Under the pieces are notes generated by a model, which saw only the letters and a list, made by a program, of their open reading frames with translations, did no database searches and was not told the origin of the DNA. Positions 25,500 to 35,245 of a DNA stretch of 64,000 bases are shown piece by piece. Each line of letters opens with the position of its first letter. Positions within the stretch are counted from its first letter, which is position 1. Made by a program: the position numbers and the translations under genes. The DNA is from DASUKM01 sp036278735. GTDB taxonomy: Bacteria > Acidobacteriota > Vicinamibacteria > Vicinamibacterales > 2-12-FULL-66-21. The stretch is taken from assembly GCA_036278735.1 (NCBI GenBank), contig DASUKM010000009.1:1-64000 (forward strand), written 5' to 3'.

Positions 25500-26675
25500 T
25501 CACTCGGTCCGATACACCGTCCCCCCTTTCATCACGAAGACGACCCGGCGGACGGCGGTGATGTCGTCGATCGGGTTTCCGTCGGTCGCGACGAGATCGG
25601 CGTCGAAGCCGGGCGCGATGGTGCCGAGGCGGTTCCCCAGGCCCAGCGCGGTGGCCGACAGCGACGTCGCGCTGATCAGCACGTCCATGGGCGTCTCGTG
25701 TGCCTCGCGGACCCGATAGACGAACTCCTCGGCATTGCGTCCGTGCGCGCCGGCGACCGCGTCGGTGCCGAACACGATCTTCACGTGGCGCTCGCGGGCG
25801 CGACGGAACACCCCGGCAGTCGGGCCGATCGCCTGGCGCAGGACCTCGACCACGTCGGGGCCGAAGCCGAACGACGCGGGGTCGTCGAGATAGTTGTGCA
25901 GCACGAGCAGATTCGGATCGAAGTAAGTGCCGCGCTGCGCCATCAACGCGAGCGTCGCGTCGCTCACGAACGTGCCGTGCTCGATCGACGTGCACCCGGC
26001 CAGGACGGCGGCGCGCGCGCCGGCGTCCCCAATCGCGTGAACCACCGATCGCAGCCCAATCGCCGTCGCCTCGCCGCACGTCGCCTGGATCTGCGCATCG
26101 CTCATCGTCTGACCGCCGCCGGCGCCGAGGCCGGACGTGGCGAACAGCTTGATGACGTCGGCGCCCTGCGCCTTCGTCTGCCGGACGAGCGCGCGGAGCG
26201 CGTCGGGGTCGCCGCTCCGCTCCTGGATCTGCCGCAGGGACGTGAGGACGCGCGGCCCCGGCAGCAGACCGCGCGCGATCGCATCGCGAACGGGGCCGTC
26301 GACCGGCGCCCCCACGCTTTCGACGGTCGTGAACCCGCCCTGCAGCGTCGCCCACGCGTTCGCTTCCGTGTACAACGCCGCCTGATCCGGCGGCGCGCCG
26401 CCCGCCACCGACCGGTGGTGTTCGTTGAAATGCCAGTTGAGGTGTACGTGCGTATCGATCCACCCGGGCATCAGGGTTCGACCGCGCAGGTCGTAGTCGA
26501 TCGGCGTCGCGTGGGGATCGATCGCGGCAATGCGGCCCCCCTCCACGACGACGCGCGTGTCGTGGAGGGTGTGTCCGGCGCCGTCGAGCAGCGTGCCGAC
26601 GGCGATGACCGTGCGGGCGGGCGGCGCCGCGGCGAACCAGCACAGGATGAGCAGCGCACACGAGAGATGTCGCAT
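25500..26675 (-). CDS. Exported amidohydrolase family protein
   Basis: 391 residues. Signal peptide MRHLSCALLILCWFAAAPP. Complete metal site: H76 and H78 in DTHVHLNW, lysine candidate in DVIKLFATSG, histidines in SVVHAIGD and TSIEHGTF, and aspartate in IVFGTDAVAG. The sequence GNRLGTIAPGFDADLVATDGNPIDDI is the usual C-terminal return to the beta-sandwich. It belongs with the imidazolonepropionase-like secreted group, as does the gene at 13247. It precedes the D-aminoacylase homologue on the same strand, separated by the heptamer tract, so the two could be cotranscribed. Confidence 0.9.
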   Translation of the reverse strand: MRHLSCALLILCWFAAAPPARTVIAVGTLLDGAGHTLHDTRVVVEGGRIAAIDPHATPIDYDLRGRTLMPGWIDTHVHLNWHFNEHHRSVAGGAPPDQAALYTEANAWATLQGGFTTVESVGAPVDGPVRDAIARGLLPGPRVLTSLRQIQERSGDPDALRALVRQTKAQGADVIKLFATSGLGAGGGQTMSDAQIQATCGEATAIGLRSVVHAIGDAGARAAVLAGCTSIEHGTFVSDATLALMAQRGTYFDPNLLVLHNYLDDPASFGFGPDVVEVLRQAIGPTAGVFRRARERHVKIVFGTDAVAGAHGRNAEEFVYRVREAHETPMDVLISATSLSATALGLGNRLGTIAPGFDADLVATDGNPIDDITAVRRVVFVMKGGTVYRTE

Positions 26676-26774
26676 AGAAGGATCTCGCCACAGAGGCGGT
26701 CGGGGCCGCGCGCCGCGCCGGCGCGAGCCTCACCAAGAGTAAACCATCGCGCATCGGATCACGTCAGAGTGTCT

Positions 26775-29273
26775 ATGGCGAGACTGCGCTTCGCGTTCCG
26801 CACGCTCTTCAAGGCGCCGTTCCTGACGGTCGTCGCGATTGTGTCGCTCGCGCTCGGCATCGGGGCCAACGCCGCGATCTTTTCGCTGTTCGACGAGCTG
26901 CTCCTGCGCCCGCTCCCGGTCCCCGCCCCATCGGAGCTGGTCGACCTGAGCGCGCCGGGGCCGAAGCCGGGTTCGCAATCGTGCGGCCAGCCCGGCGACT
27001 GCGACGCGGTGTTCAGCTACCCGATGTTCCGCGACCTGCAGCGCGTCCAGACGGTGTTCACGAACGTCGCGGCGTTCGTGCCGTTCGGGGCGAACCTGTC
27101 CGCCAACGGCGAGACGTTGAGCGGGCGCGGCGTGCTCGTGTCCGGCAGCTACTTTCCGGTGCTGCGCCTTCCGCCCGCCGCGGGCCGGCTGCTGTCGTCG
27201 GCCGACGACCAGATCAGCGGGCAGTCGCCCGTGGTCGTGTTGAGCTACGGATTCTGGGAGCGTCGCTTCGGCAAGGACCCGTCGGCGGTCGGCCGGACGA
27301 TGATCGTCAACGGCCAGACGATGACGATCGTGGGGGTCGCGCCGCGCGGATTCGAGGGCACCACCGTCGGCATGCGCCCGCAGGTCTACGTGCCGATCAC
27401 GATGCGCGAGACGATGACGCCGGGGTGGAAGGGCTTCTCGCGGCGCACCAGCTACTGGGCGTATCTGTTCGCGCGGCTGCGGCCCGGCGTGACGATCGAC
27501 GCGGCGCGCGCCTCGCTCGGCACGCAGTATCACGCGATCGTCGACGACGTCGAGGCGCCGCTGCAGAAAGGGATGAGCGACGCGACCCTGAAACGCTTCC
27601 GGTCGAAATCCATCGTTCTCGCGCCCGGCAGCCGCGGGCAGAGCACCGTCTCGACCGAGGCCACGGCGCCGCTGCGCCTGCTCCTGAGCGTCACGATGCT
27701 CGTCCTGATCATCGCCTGCGCGAACATCGCCAACCTGCTCCTCGCGCGCGGGGCGGCGCGCGCGGGCGAGATGGCGGTTCGGCTGTCGATCGGCGCGAGC
27801 CGATCGCAGTTGATCGCACAGCTGCTCACCGAGTCCGTGCTGCTGGCGCTGCTCGGGGGCGTCGCGGGGCTCGTGGTGGCGCGCTGGACGATGAACCTGA
27901 TCGCGTGGCTGCTGCCCCCCGACACGGCGGCGACGCTTCAATTCACGATCGACGGGCCGGTGCTCCTGTTCGCGCTCGTCCTGACGCTCGCGACCGGGGT
28001 GCTCTTCGGTCTCTTTCCGGCGCTCCATGCCACGCGCCCCGACCTGCTGTCGACGTTGAAAGGACAGGCGGGCCAACCCTCCGGCGCGAAAGGGGCGGCG
28101 CGGTTCCGCACGTCGCTGGCCACCGCGCAGATTGCGCTCTCCATGGCGCTGCTCGTGGCGGCCGGCCTGTTCACCAAGAGCCTCGTCAACGTGAGCCGGG
28201 TCGATCTCGGCGTCGACATCGACCACGTCGTCACGTTCGGTGTGTCCCCGGAGCTGAACGGCTACAGCTTCGCACGCTCGAAGCAGTTCTTCGTGCGGCT
28301 CGAGCACGAACTCTCGGGGCTGCCCGGCGTGACGCGCGTGACCGCCTCGCTGGTGCCGCTGCTCGCCGGCAACAACTGGGGCAACGACGTCGCGGTCCAG
28401 GGCTTCAAGTCGGGACCGGACGTCGACAGCAACGCGCGCTTCAACGAGGTCGGCCCCGGCTACTTCCACACCATGGGGATCCCGGTGCTCGCCGGGCGCG
28501 AGTTCACGACGGCCGATGCGGACAACGCGCCGAAGGTCACGATCGTGAACGAGGCGTTTTTGAAGAAATTCCACCTCGGGCGCGACGCAGTCGGCACACG
28601 GATGGGGGATCACGGCGGCAGCGGGCCGATGGACCGCGAGATCGTGGGGATCGTTCAGGATGCGAAGTACAGCGACGTGAAGCAGCAGGTGCCGCCGCTC
28701 TTCTTCGAGCCGTATCGCGAGGACGACAGCATCGGGGCGCTCACGTTCTACGTGCGCTCGTCGCTGCCCGCCGAACAGGCGCTGGCCGCGATCGGCCCGG
28801 CCGTCAGACGGCTCGACCCGAACCTGCCGATCGAGGACCTGCGGACGCTGCCGGAGCAGGTCCGCGACAACGTGTTCCTCGATCGCTTCATCACCGTGCT
28901 CTCGACGGCCTTCGCCATTCTCGCGACGCTGCTGGCTGCCATCGGCCTCTACGGCGTGCTCGCCTATACGATCGCCCAGCGGACGCGCGAGATCGGGCTG
29001 CGGATGGCCCTCGGGGCCGCGCCCGGCCGCGTGCGATCGATGGTGCTGCGGCAGGTGGGCCGGATGACGCTCGTCGGCGGCGTCGTCGGCCTGGCCGGCG
29101 CCTGGCTGCTCGGCCGCATGGCGCGCGCGCTGCTGTACGAAATGCAAGGCGCCGATCCCGTCGTCCTCGTCTCGGCCGCCGTCCTGCTGACCTGCGTCGC
29201 GCTCGGCGCGGGCCTCGTGCCGGCGCACCGAGCCTCGCGGATCGATCCGATGCGCGCGCTGCGCTACGAGTAG
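26775..29273 (+). CDS. ADOP family orphan ABC permease
   Basis: 832 residues. Two MacB/FtsX-like halves: span 1 at about 15-40 (FLTVVAIVSLALGIGANAAI), periplasmic MacB core domain ~45-280, spans near 295-322, 349-370 and 395-417 (VLFALVLTLATGVLFGLFPAL), then span near 449-470, a second periplasmic domain, and final spans at 707-732, 765-782 and 795-818. It ends in SRIDPMRALRYE, the family's stock C-terminus. No N-terminal prefix domain, no PadR partner and no ATPase nearby. The duplicated fold matches the ADOP (TIGR03434-type) description; transport role is assumed from MacB and unproven. Confidence 0.93.
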   Translation: MARLRFAFRTLFKAPFLTVVAIVSLALGIGANAAIFSLFDELLLRPLPVPAPSELVDLSAPGPKPGSQSCGQPGDCDAVFSYPMFRDLQRVQTVFTNVAAFVPFGANLSANGETLSGRGVLVSGSYFPVLRLPPAAGRLLSSADDQISGQSPVVVLSYGFWERRFGKDPSAVGRTMIVNGQTMTIVGVAPRGFEGTTVGMRPQVYVPITMRETMTPGWKGFSRRTSYWAYLFARLRPGVTIDAARASLGTQYHAIVDDVEAPLQKGMSDATLKRFRSKSIVLAPGSRGQSTVSTEATAPLRLLLSVTMLVLIIACANIANLLLARGAARAGEMAVRLSIGASRSQLIAQLLTESVLLALLGGVAGLVVARWTMNLIAWLLPPDTAATLQFTIDGPVLLFALVLTLATGVLFGLFPALHATRPDLLSTLKGQAGQPSGAKGAARFRTSLATAQIALSMALLVAAGLFTKSLVNVSRVDLGVDIDHVVTFGVSPELNGYSFARSKQFFVRLEHELSGLPGVTRVTASLVPLLAGNNWGNDVAVQGFKSGPDVDSNARFNEVGPGYFHTMGIPVLAGREFTTADADNAPKVTIVNEAFLKKFHLGRDAVGTRMGDHGGSGPMDREIVGIVQDAKYSDVKQQVPPLFFEPYREDDSIGALTFYVRSSLPAEQALAAIGPAVRRLDPNLPIEDLRTLPEQVRDNVFLDRFITVLSTAFAILATLLAAIGLYGVLAYTIAQRTREIGLRMALGAAPGRVRSMVLRQVGRMTLVGGVVGLAGAWLLGRMARALLYEMQGADPVVLVSAAVLLTCVALGAGLVPAHRASRIDPMRALRYE

Positions 29274-29319
29274 CGGCGCGGACATCGATTCGCGCGTTTG
29301 TGGGATCGCAGGAGTTCAG

Positions 29320-29560
29320 GAGACCCCTCCTGCCCTCCTGACCTCCTGTTGTCTTCGTGACAGCGTGCGTCGCCGCGCAGGGTGCCCGCCCGATCGAATC
29401 CACGACGGCCCACCCTCCAACCCTCCTGACCTCCTGTTGTTTTCGTGACAGTGTGCGTCGCCGCGTAAGGTGCCCGCCCGATCGAATCCACGACGGCCCA
29501 CCCTTCAACCCTCCTGACCTCCTGACCTCCTGTTGTCTTCGTGACAGCGTGCGTCGTCGC
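29320..29560. repeat. Modular repeat array, 88/96-bp units, with octamer core
   Basis: Three units start at 29348, 29436 and 29532 (periods 88 and 96). Each carries, on the plus strand, CCTCCTGACCTCCTGTTGT, then TTCGTGACAG, GCGTCGCCGCG, TGCCCGCCCGATCGAATCC and ACGACGGCCCACCC. The 8-base difference is one extra CCTCCTGA copy, so the octamer slips inside a larger repeat. The array fills the space between the 3' ends of two converging ADOP genes. Related arrays are at 35246 and 50430. It is not a CRISPR: the interval between cores is conserved. Confidence 0.9.
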
Positions 29561-29569
29561 ATAGAGATC

Positions 29570-32227
29570 TCACGCATCACGAATGGCGGTCAGCGGATCG
29601 ACCCGGGTGGCGCGGCGGGCGGGGACGAAGCAGGCCGCCGCCGACACGATCACCAGGAGGATCGCGATGGCCGCGTACGTGATCGGGTCGGCCGGTCCGA
29701 CGCCGACGAGCATCCGGCCGAGGATGCGGCTCGCGCCGAGCGCGGCAATCGCGCCGATCGCCAGGCCCGCGGCGAGCTGAAGCGCGCCGCGCCGCAGGAC
29801 GAGCCATCGGATCTGACGCCACGTCGCGCCAAGCGCCACGCGCACGCCGATCTCGCGCGTGCGCTGGGCGACCGAGTAGGCCATCACGCCGTAGAGTCCG
29901 ACGGCGGAGAGCACGAGCGCGATGACGCCGAGCAGGCCGAAGACGCCGCTCGAGAGGCGGTAGGGCCATCGGCTCGACGCCATCATTTGATCGAACGTCT
30001 GAATCGTCGTCAGCGGCTGGTCGCGATCGATCGCCTGCACCTCGCGGCGCACCTCGCTCAACACCGCCACGGGGGCCATGCGGCTCCGGACGAGGATCGT
30101 CATGCGGGCGGGCGGATCCTGCCGGTACGAAAGGTAGACGACCGGATTCGGATCGCGGTCCTCGAGCGAGCCCTGGCGGATCGTCGGACTGATCCCGATG
30201 ATGGTGTACCAGGGCGCGGCGTGCGCGCCGGGTTCCCCCCCGGACGGGATCAACTGAATCCTGCGCCCGATCGGATCCGCGCCGGCAAAGAACCTGGTGG
30301 CGAGCCGCTGATTGATCACGGCGACCGCCGGCCCGGCGGCGCGGTCCGCGGCGGAAAGCGTTCGTCCGCGCAGGAGTCCGCGATTCAGCAGTTGGAAATA
30401 TCGTGCACCGATCGTCACGGTCGAGACGAACGGTCGCGGCGCGTCCGCCGTGGACCGGTCGAGCGCGAGGCGTCGTTCCCCTCCATCGAATGGTGGAACG
30501 CCCGTCGTCAGGGCGGCCGACTCGACGCCGGACGTCGCGACCAGCCGCGAGTCGAGGCGGTCGTAGAAGGCGCGGCGCGCCTCCGCCGTCGCGTACCGCT
30601 CGCCGAGCAGCTGCACGTGCATCATCGTGAGCCCGTCGGTCGGGACGCCGGGATCGCGGCCGGCGACGTTCAGGAAGCTCCGGAGCATCAGGCCAGCCCC
30701 GACGAGCAGCACGACGCTCAGGGACAGCTCTGCGACGATCATCGCGCCGCTCAACCAGCGGGTCCGCACGCCTTCCGTCGCACCGCGGGCGCCCTCCTTC
30801 AGCACGTCGCCGCTCCCCGTGCTCGACACGTGCAGCGCCGGCGCAAGCCCCGAGAGCACGGCCGCGGCCAGGCAGACGGCCGCGACGTACCCGAAGACCG
30901 TGTAGTCCACGGTAAAGGAGAGCCAGAACGGCTTGCCGGGATCGTCGATGGCGGCAGCAAAGGCGTGGATGCCCCAGACGGTGACCGCCAGGCCCAGCAG
31001 GCCGCCGGCCACCCCGAGCACCGCACTCTCGATCAAGAGCTGGCCGACGACGCGTCGCCGTGAGGCACCGAGCGCGATCCGCACGGCGATCTCGTGCCGG
31101 CGATGAATCGAGCGCGAGAGCAAGAGGTTGGCCACGTTCGCGCAGGCGATGAGCAGCACCAGCCAGACGGCCCCCAGGACCGCAAGAAACATCGTCCGCG
31201 CCGCGCCACCGACGAACGCCTCGGTAAAGGTTTCCAGGCGGATGCCCGTCAATCCATCGCTGGCTCCGGGATAGGCCGCGAAGATGCCCTGCGCGACGGC
31301 ATTCATCTCTGCCTGCGCGGACCGGCGATCTTCGCCGCGACGCAAGAGCCCGAACGCCCGCAGAACGCGGGCGTCGCGTCGCGCCTGCGGTCCGGTGGGG
31401 ACGAGCGGCAGCCAGACGTCGGTGTTGTCGGGAAACTTCAGATCCGCCGGCATGACGCCGACGATGGTGGCGGTCTGGCCGTCGAGCGCGATCGGCGAGC
31501 CGATCACGCCGGTGTCGCCGCCGTAGCGCGCGTTCCACAGGCCCGCGCCGATGATCGCCACGGGTGCGGCTCCCTTCCGATCGTCGCCCGCCGCGAAGCC
31601 GCGGCCGAGGATCGGACGCTCGGCGATCAGATCGAAGCTGTTCGCCGTCACCCACGCGCCGCGCACCTCCTGCGGCTGCGCGCGATGGTCGCTGAGGTTC
31701 ATCGTCGCGGAGCGATACGCCCCCAGCCCTTCGAAGGTGCGGGTGCGGGCGCGCCAGTCCAGGAACTCGGGATACGAAACAGGCATCCGCCGCCCCGCGC
31801 GAGGCTGCCACCACAGCACGTACAGCCTCGCGGCGTCCTTGAACGGGAGTCCGCGCAGGAACGCGGCGTCGACGACGGTGAAGCCGGTGGCGTTGACGCC
31901 GATGCCGAGCGCGAGCGTCACGATCGCGGCGGCCGCGAACCACCGGTCCTTGCGGAGCAGGCGTAGCGCGAAACGGACGTCGCCGATCGCCGTGTCGAGC
32001 CCGGGCAGACCGCGGATGTCGCGGTGCCGCGCGCCGAGCGCCGCCGGATTGCCCAGGCGCACGAGCGCCGCGCGGCGCGCCGCGTCGGGCGTCATCCCCC
32101 GGCGCACGTTGTCCTCCGTGAGCATCGCGAGATGCGAGTCCAGCTCTTCCTGGAAATCGCGATCGAACGCGCGGGTCCTGACGAATGCCCTCACCCGCGC
32201 GAGCGTGCTCCGCCATCGCGTGCGCAC
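29570..32227 (-). CDS. ADOP family orphan ABC permease with N-terminal prefix domain
   Basis: 885 residues. GTG start with GAGGAGGT five bases upstream. A soluble prefix of ~90 residues precedes the first span (FQEELDSHLAMLTEDNVRRGM; then DAARRAALVRLGN), as in PadR-linked ADOPs. Spans lie near 94-118 (WFAAAAIVTLALGIGVNATG), ~365-390 (LVLLIACANVANLLLSRS) and in the second half near residues 790-815 (GVFGLLGVIALVLSAVGLYGVMAYS). It ends THVDPLTAIRDA-like (RATRVDPLTAIRDA). It begins 3 bases after the PadR stop, so the regulator controls it directly. The transported substrate, or a purely signalling role, is unknown. Confidence 0.93.
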   Translation of the reverse strand: MRTRWRSTLARVRAFVRTRAFDRDFQEELDSHLAMLTEDNVRRGMTPDAARRAALVRLGNPAALGARHRDIRGLPGLDTAIGDVRFALRLLRKDRWFAAAAIVTLALGIGVNATGFTVVDAAFLRGLPFKDAARLYVLWWQPRAGRRMPVSYPEFLDWRARTRTFEGLGAYRSATMNLSDHRAQPQEVRGAWVTANSFDLIAERPILGRGFAAGDDRKGAAPVAIIGAGLWNARYGGDTGVIGSPIALDGQTATIVGVMPADLKFPDNTDVWLPLVPTGPQARRDARVLRAFGLLRRGEDRRSAQAEMNAVAQGIFAAYPGASDGLTGIRLETFTEAFVGGAARTMFLAVLGAVWLVLLIACANVANLLLSRSIHRRHEIAVRIALGASRRRVVGQLLIESAVLGVAGGLLGLAVTVWGIHAFAAAIDDPGKPFWLSFTVDYTVFGYVAAVCLAAAVLSGLAPALHVSSTGSGDVLKEGARGATEGVRTRWLSGAMIVAELSLSVVLLVGAGLMLRSFLNVAGRDPGVPTDGLTMMHVQLLGERYATAEARRAFYDRLDSRLVATSGVESAALTTGVPPFDGGERRLALDRSTADAPRPFVSTVTIGARYFQLLNRGLLRGRTLSAADRAAGPAVAVINQRLATRFFAGADPIGRRIQLIPSGGEPGAHAAPWYTIIGISPTIRQGSLEDRDPNPVVYLSYRQDPPARMTILVRSRMAPVAVLSEVRREVQAIDRDQPLTTIQTFDQMMASSRWPYRLSSGVFGLLGVIALVLSAVGLYGVMAYSVAQRTREIGVRVALGATWRQIRWLVLRRGALQLAAGLAIGAIAALGASRILGRMLVGVGPADPITYAAIAILLVIVSAAACFVPARRATRVDPLTAIRDA

Positions 32228-32230
32228 CGG

Positions 32231-32575
32231 CTACCTCCTCGGCGCAAGCTGCAGGAGCCGCCCGATCGTCCCGGCGACGCGTTCCCAGTTCTCGGCTTCC
32301 GAGACGAGCTGCCGCCGGCCAGCCCTGGAGATCGCGTAGAACTTCGCCTTGCGATGGTTCTCGGAGGTGCCCCACGCCGCCGTGATCCAGCCGTTCTGGA
32401 GGAGGCGCACGAGACAGAGATAAATCGTCCCCTGGTTGACGCGCAGCGCCTCTTCGCTGATCTGCTCGATGCGCTTGGCCAGGCCGTAGCCGTGCATCGG
32501 CCCGAGCGCGTCGAGCGCCTTGAGGACCATCAGGTCGAGGGTGCCCTGCAGGATGTCGGACTTCGGCGCGGTCAC
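32231..32575 (-). CDS. PadR family transcriptional regulator
   Basis: 114 residues, the short PadR form. Winged helix: ILQGTLDLMVLKALDALGPMHGYGLAKRIEQ, then LRVNQGTIYLCLVRLLQNGWI and the wing with KAKFYAISRAGRRQLVSEAENW. The GTG start follows AGGAG by eight bases. It is the first gene of a two-gene operon with the ADOP permease (3-base gap). PadR proteins of this kind usually repress their own operon until a toxic or envelope-active compound is bound; the ligand here is unknown. Confidence 0.93.
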   Translation of the reverse strand: MTAPKSDILQGTLDLMVLKALDALGPMHGYGLAKRIEQISEEALRVNQGTIYLCLVRLLQNGWITAAWGTSENHRKAKFYAISRAGRRQLVSEAENWERVAGTIGRLLQLAPRR

Positions 32576-32604
32576 GTCCCGTTCTCCTGTGTGATGCCTA
32601 GACG

Positions 32605-32633
32605 AGTGTCGCGCGTTCCCTGTGGGATGTCAA
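32605..32633 (-). promoter_or_regulatory. Promoter of the padR-ADOP operon with a spacer palindrome
   Basis: TTGACA (32633-32628) and GACACT (32610-32605) are 17 bases apart on the minus strand. The spacer contains TCCC-N3-GGGA (32617-32627), a short palindrome that could be the PadR site. The leader of about 25 bases includes the AGGAG ribosome site. Confidence 0.5.
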
Positions 32634-32670
32634 GAGGAGACCGCGCGGCGGCGTGGACACGGCAGGCAGA

Positions 32671-32692
32671 GGGCGGGAGCGCGGTCCCGCCC
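32671..32692 (-). terminator. Hairpin after the S9 peptidase gene
   Basis: GGGCGGGA/TCCCGCCC is a perfect 8-base stem with a 6-base loop, four bases beyond the S9 stop. There is no T-run. It separates the S9 gene from the padR promoter downstream. Confidence 0.5.
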
Positions 32693-32696
32693 GCCG

Positions 32697-34754
32697 TCAC
32701 GCGATCGGCACCGCCGCGCTCGCGTCGCCGAAGTGCCGCGCGTACCAGGCGATCGATCGGTCGAGGCTGTCGATCTGGTGCCCCACCTCGCGGATGCCGT
32801 GCCCTTCGCGCGGGTACATGACGAACTCCGTCTCGACGCCGACGTCCTTCAGCGCGACGTAGAACTGTTCCGCGTCGGGGATCGGCACGTCGTTGTCGTT
32901 GGCGCCGTGCATGATGAGCGTCGGGGTCGCCACCTGCGCGACGTAGCGGAGCGCCGACCGCTTCCACATCTGGTCCATGAGGTCGGATTGTGTCGGAAGC
33001 TTCCCGAACTCCATCTGCTCGTACTGGTTGTAGTACGTGAGGTAGTTGTAGCTGATGAGATTCGTGATGCCGGCGATCGGGATCGCCGCCTTGAACTCGC
33101 GCGTCTGCGTAATCAGCCAGTAACTGAGCTGGCCGCCATAGCTGACGCCCTCGACCCCCATCTTCGCCGGATCGATCCAGTTGTAACGGCGGATCGCGGC
33201 GCTCACGCCGTAGAGCACGTCCTGCGCCTCGTTGCCGTTCTGGTCGCCGAAGACGGCGTCCGCGAACGCCTGGCCGTAGCCGGTCGATCCGCGGTAGTTG
33301 ACGTGCAGCACCGCCCAGCCCCGGGCGGCAAAGACCTGATCGCGGAAGTTGAACGCCGGCCCGTTCTGGCCGTGCGGACCGCCGTGGATGTTCACGATGA
33401 GCGGGTGCTTGCTGCCCGGCGTGATGCCGGGGGGGCGCAGCAGGAAGGCCTCGACGCGGTACTTGTTGTCGTTGCTGACGAAGTCGAACGAGTCGACGGT
33501 GCCGAGCTGTTTCCCGCCGAGGACGTCCGCGTTCAGGTCGGTCAACTGTTTCGCGGCGTCGCCAGTCTTCAGGAACAGCTCGGCGAGATCGGCCGGGCTC
33601 GTGAAGGCATAGGCGACGCTGCCCGACTTCGCGACCGCGAACGAGCCGACGCTGCCCGGCAGGTCCACGATGGCCTCCGGCTTCCCGCCTTCGGCGCCGG
33701 CGCCCGCCCGGTAGAGATGGACGCTGCCGCGCTCCTGCACGGTGAAATACAGCGAGCGGCCGTCGGGCGACCACTGCGGGACTCCCTGCCGATCGTCGAT
33801 GCCCCCCACGTCGCGCGCCTGCGATCCGTCGGCGTTCATCACCCACACATGCGTGTCCTCCATCGTCGTCTCGCGATCCGTGAGGCCGCGGGTGGTGCCG
33901 CGGAAGGCAATCCGCCGCCCGTCGGGCGACCAGACCGGATCGTACTGCGTCGCCTCGTTCGCGGTGATCTGGCGGATGGCGCCGGTCGACGGAGCGACGC
34001 CGTAGACGTTGTAGTGGAAGAACTGATCGGCGTAGGGGGAGCGATCGGAGCAGAAGAGGATCGTGGAGCCGTCCGGCGACCAGTCGATCGAATGTTCGTA
34101 GTACGGGCCGTCCGTCAACTGGCGGACCTGGTGGCTGGCGACGTTTACGATGAAGATGTGCAGCCGCCGGTTGTCGTTGAACGGCTGGACGCCTTCGGCG
34201 GCCGTCGGCCGCCACAGGTATCGCGTGAAGACCATCGGGTCGCCGGTCGCCGCGGCGGTCTCGGGACCCGGCGTTGCCGAGACGTACGCGATCTGCGCGC
34301 CGTCGGGCGACCACGTGATGTCGGCTCCCCGGCCCGGCAGCGGCGAATTCGTGCCGGTGACCTCCGCGAGCCACGTGGCGGCCGATCCGTCCGGCCGCGC
34401 GACGACGAGACCGGCCTTTCCGCCGGCGGCGCCGTGAAAGGCAATCCATCGCCCGTCCGGCGACCACGCCGCGTCCGACGATGGCGCGGCGCCGGTGCCG
34501 CCGAGCCGCACGGAGTGGCCGGTCGCGAGCGTCATCACCCAGAGCTGCGAGGAGGGGCGCCCGGGTCTGTCGTTGGACGCCACCGCGTAGGCGACGAGCG
34601 TGCCGTCGGGCGAGAGCGCCACCTGTCCGACGTCCCGCATTCGCGTCAGATCGTGACTGACCAGGCGATTGCCCTGGGCGCATGCCGGCCAGGGGGCCAG
34701 CGCCCCGGCGAGCGCCATCGCGATGGGAAGAACGTTCACTGTCCTGAGACGCAT
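32697..34754 (-). CDS. Exported S9 family prolyl oligopeptidase/dipeptidyl peptidase
   Basis: 685 residues from the ATG at 34754 (GAAAGGA ten bases upstream); the frame continues upstream but only there does a signal peptide begin (MRLRTVNVLPIAMALAG ... PACAQG). An N-terminal seven-bladed propeller carries the repeats LSPDGTLVAYAVAS, AAWSPDGRWIAFHG, ITWSPDGAQIAYVS, IDWSPDGSTILFCS, PVWSPDGRRIAFRG and PQWSPDGRSLYFTV. The C-terminal alpha/beta hydrolase has S538 in GVSYGG, D620 in HGANDND and H652 in EGHGIRE. It should remove dipeptides or short peptides in the periplasm. A terminator-like hairpin follows. Confidence 0.93.
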   Translation of the reverse strand: MRLRTVNVLPIAMALAGALAPWPACAQGNRLVSHDLTRMRDVGQVALSPDGTLVAYAVASNDRPGRPSSQLWVMTLATGHSVRLGGTGAAPSSDAAWSPDGRWIAFHGAAGGKAGLVVARPDGSAATWLAEVTGTNSPLPGRGADITWSPDGAQIAYVSATPGPETAAATGDPMVFTRYLWRPTAAEGVQPFNDNRRLHIFIVNVASHQVRQLTDGPYYEHSIDWSPDGSTILFCSDRSPYADQFFHYNVYGVAPSTGAIRQITANEATQYDPVWSPDGRRIAFRGTTRGLTDRETTMEDTHVWVMNADGSQARDVGGIDDRQGVPQWSPDGRSLYFTVQERGSVHLYRAGAGAEGGKPEAIVDLPGSVGSFAVAKSGSVAYAFTSPADLAELFLKTGDAAKQLTDLNADVLGGKQLGTVDSFDFVSNDNKYRVEAFLLRPPGITPGSKHPLIVNIHGGPHGQNGPAFNFRDQVFAARGWAVLHVNYRGSTGYGQAFADAVFGDQNGNEAQDVLYGVSAAIRRYNWIDPAKMGVEGVSYGGQLSYWLITQTREFKAAIPIAGITNLISYNYLTYYNQYEQMEFGKLPTQSDLMDQMWKRSALRYVAQVATPTLIMHGANDNDVPIPDAEQFYVALKDVGVETEFVMYPREGHGIREVGHQIDSLDRSIAWYARHFGDASAAVPIA

Positions 34755-34881
34755 GGATGCGAGTCCTTTCTGGGTCGCCGCAACCGACGCCCGCGACCAC
34801 CGGCGGCGGTCCGCTTGCGGCACGTGCGCCCCTACAGTACCCGCTTCGCCCGCCGGGCGCGACCGCTGCGATGGGGGGAGG

Positions 34882-35231
34882 TCGCTCGGGACCACGGTGA
34901 TCTTCGGCATCCTGCCGGCCCTGTTCGCGATGCGGGCGCACGGCGCGGATCCACACTGGATCACGGTCGTGGGAGTGGTCGGCGACGTCCGATTGGCGCC
35001 CACCCTGCCCCCGGCGCCGCACGCATATTTTCCGTTCACCCAGGTTCCCGACTACGTGACGAGCGACGTGGCGATCGGCGTGACGGCCGATCCGGTCTCG
35101 GTGGCGGCGGCGCGCGGCGTCGTGCACGGGCTCGATCCGAATCAGCCGGTGGCGAACGTCGCGCCATTCGACCGCCTGCTGTCGGATTCACTCGCGCGCA
35201 TCTACCCATGCGCGCGGTGCGCTACGACTAG
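34882..35231 (+). pseudogene. Collapsed ADOP permease remnant
   Basis: A run of fragments in ADOP order but with large gaps. VIFGILPALFAMRAHGAD matches the end of the first membrane half (compare VLFGLFPALHATRPD at 28000). It is joined directly to WITVVGVVGDVR and the second periplasmic domain (PNQPVANVAPFDRLLSDSLAR). That in turn is followed, in a shifted frame, by the C-terminal tail PMRAVRYD and a stop at 35229-35231. About 200 residues are missing at the first junction, and the last membrane spans at the second. There is no start codon context. A modular repeat array begins 15 bases later, as after the intact ADOP at 29273. Confidence 0.8.
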
Positions 35232-35245
35232 CGGCGCAGCGATCT

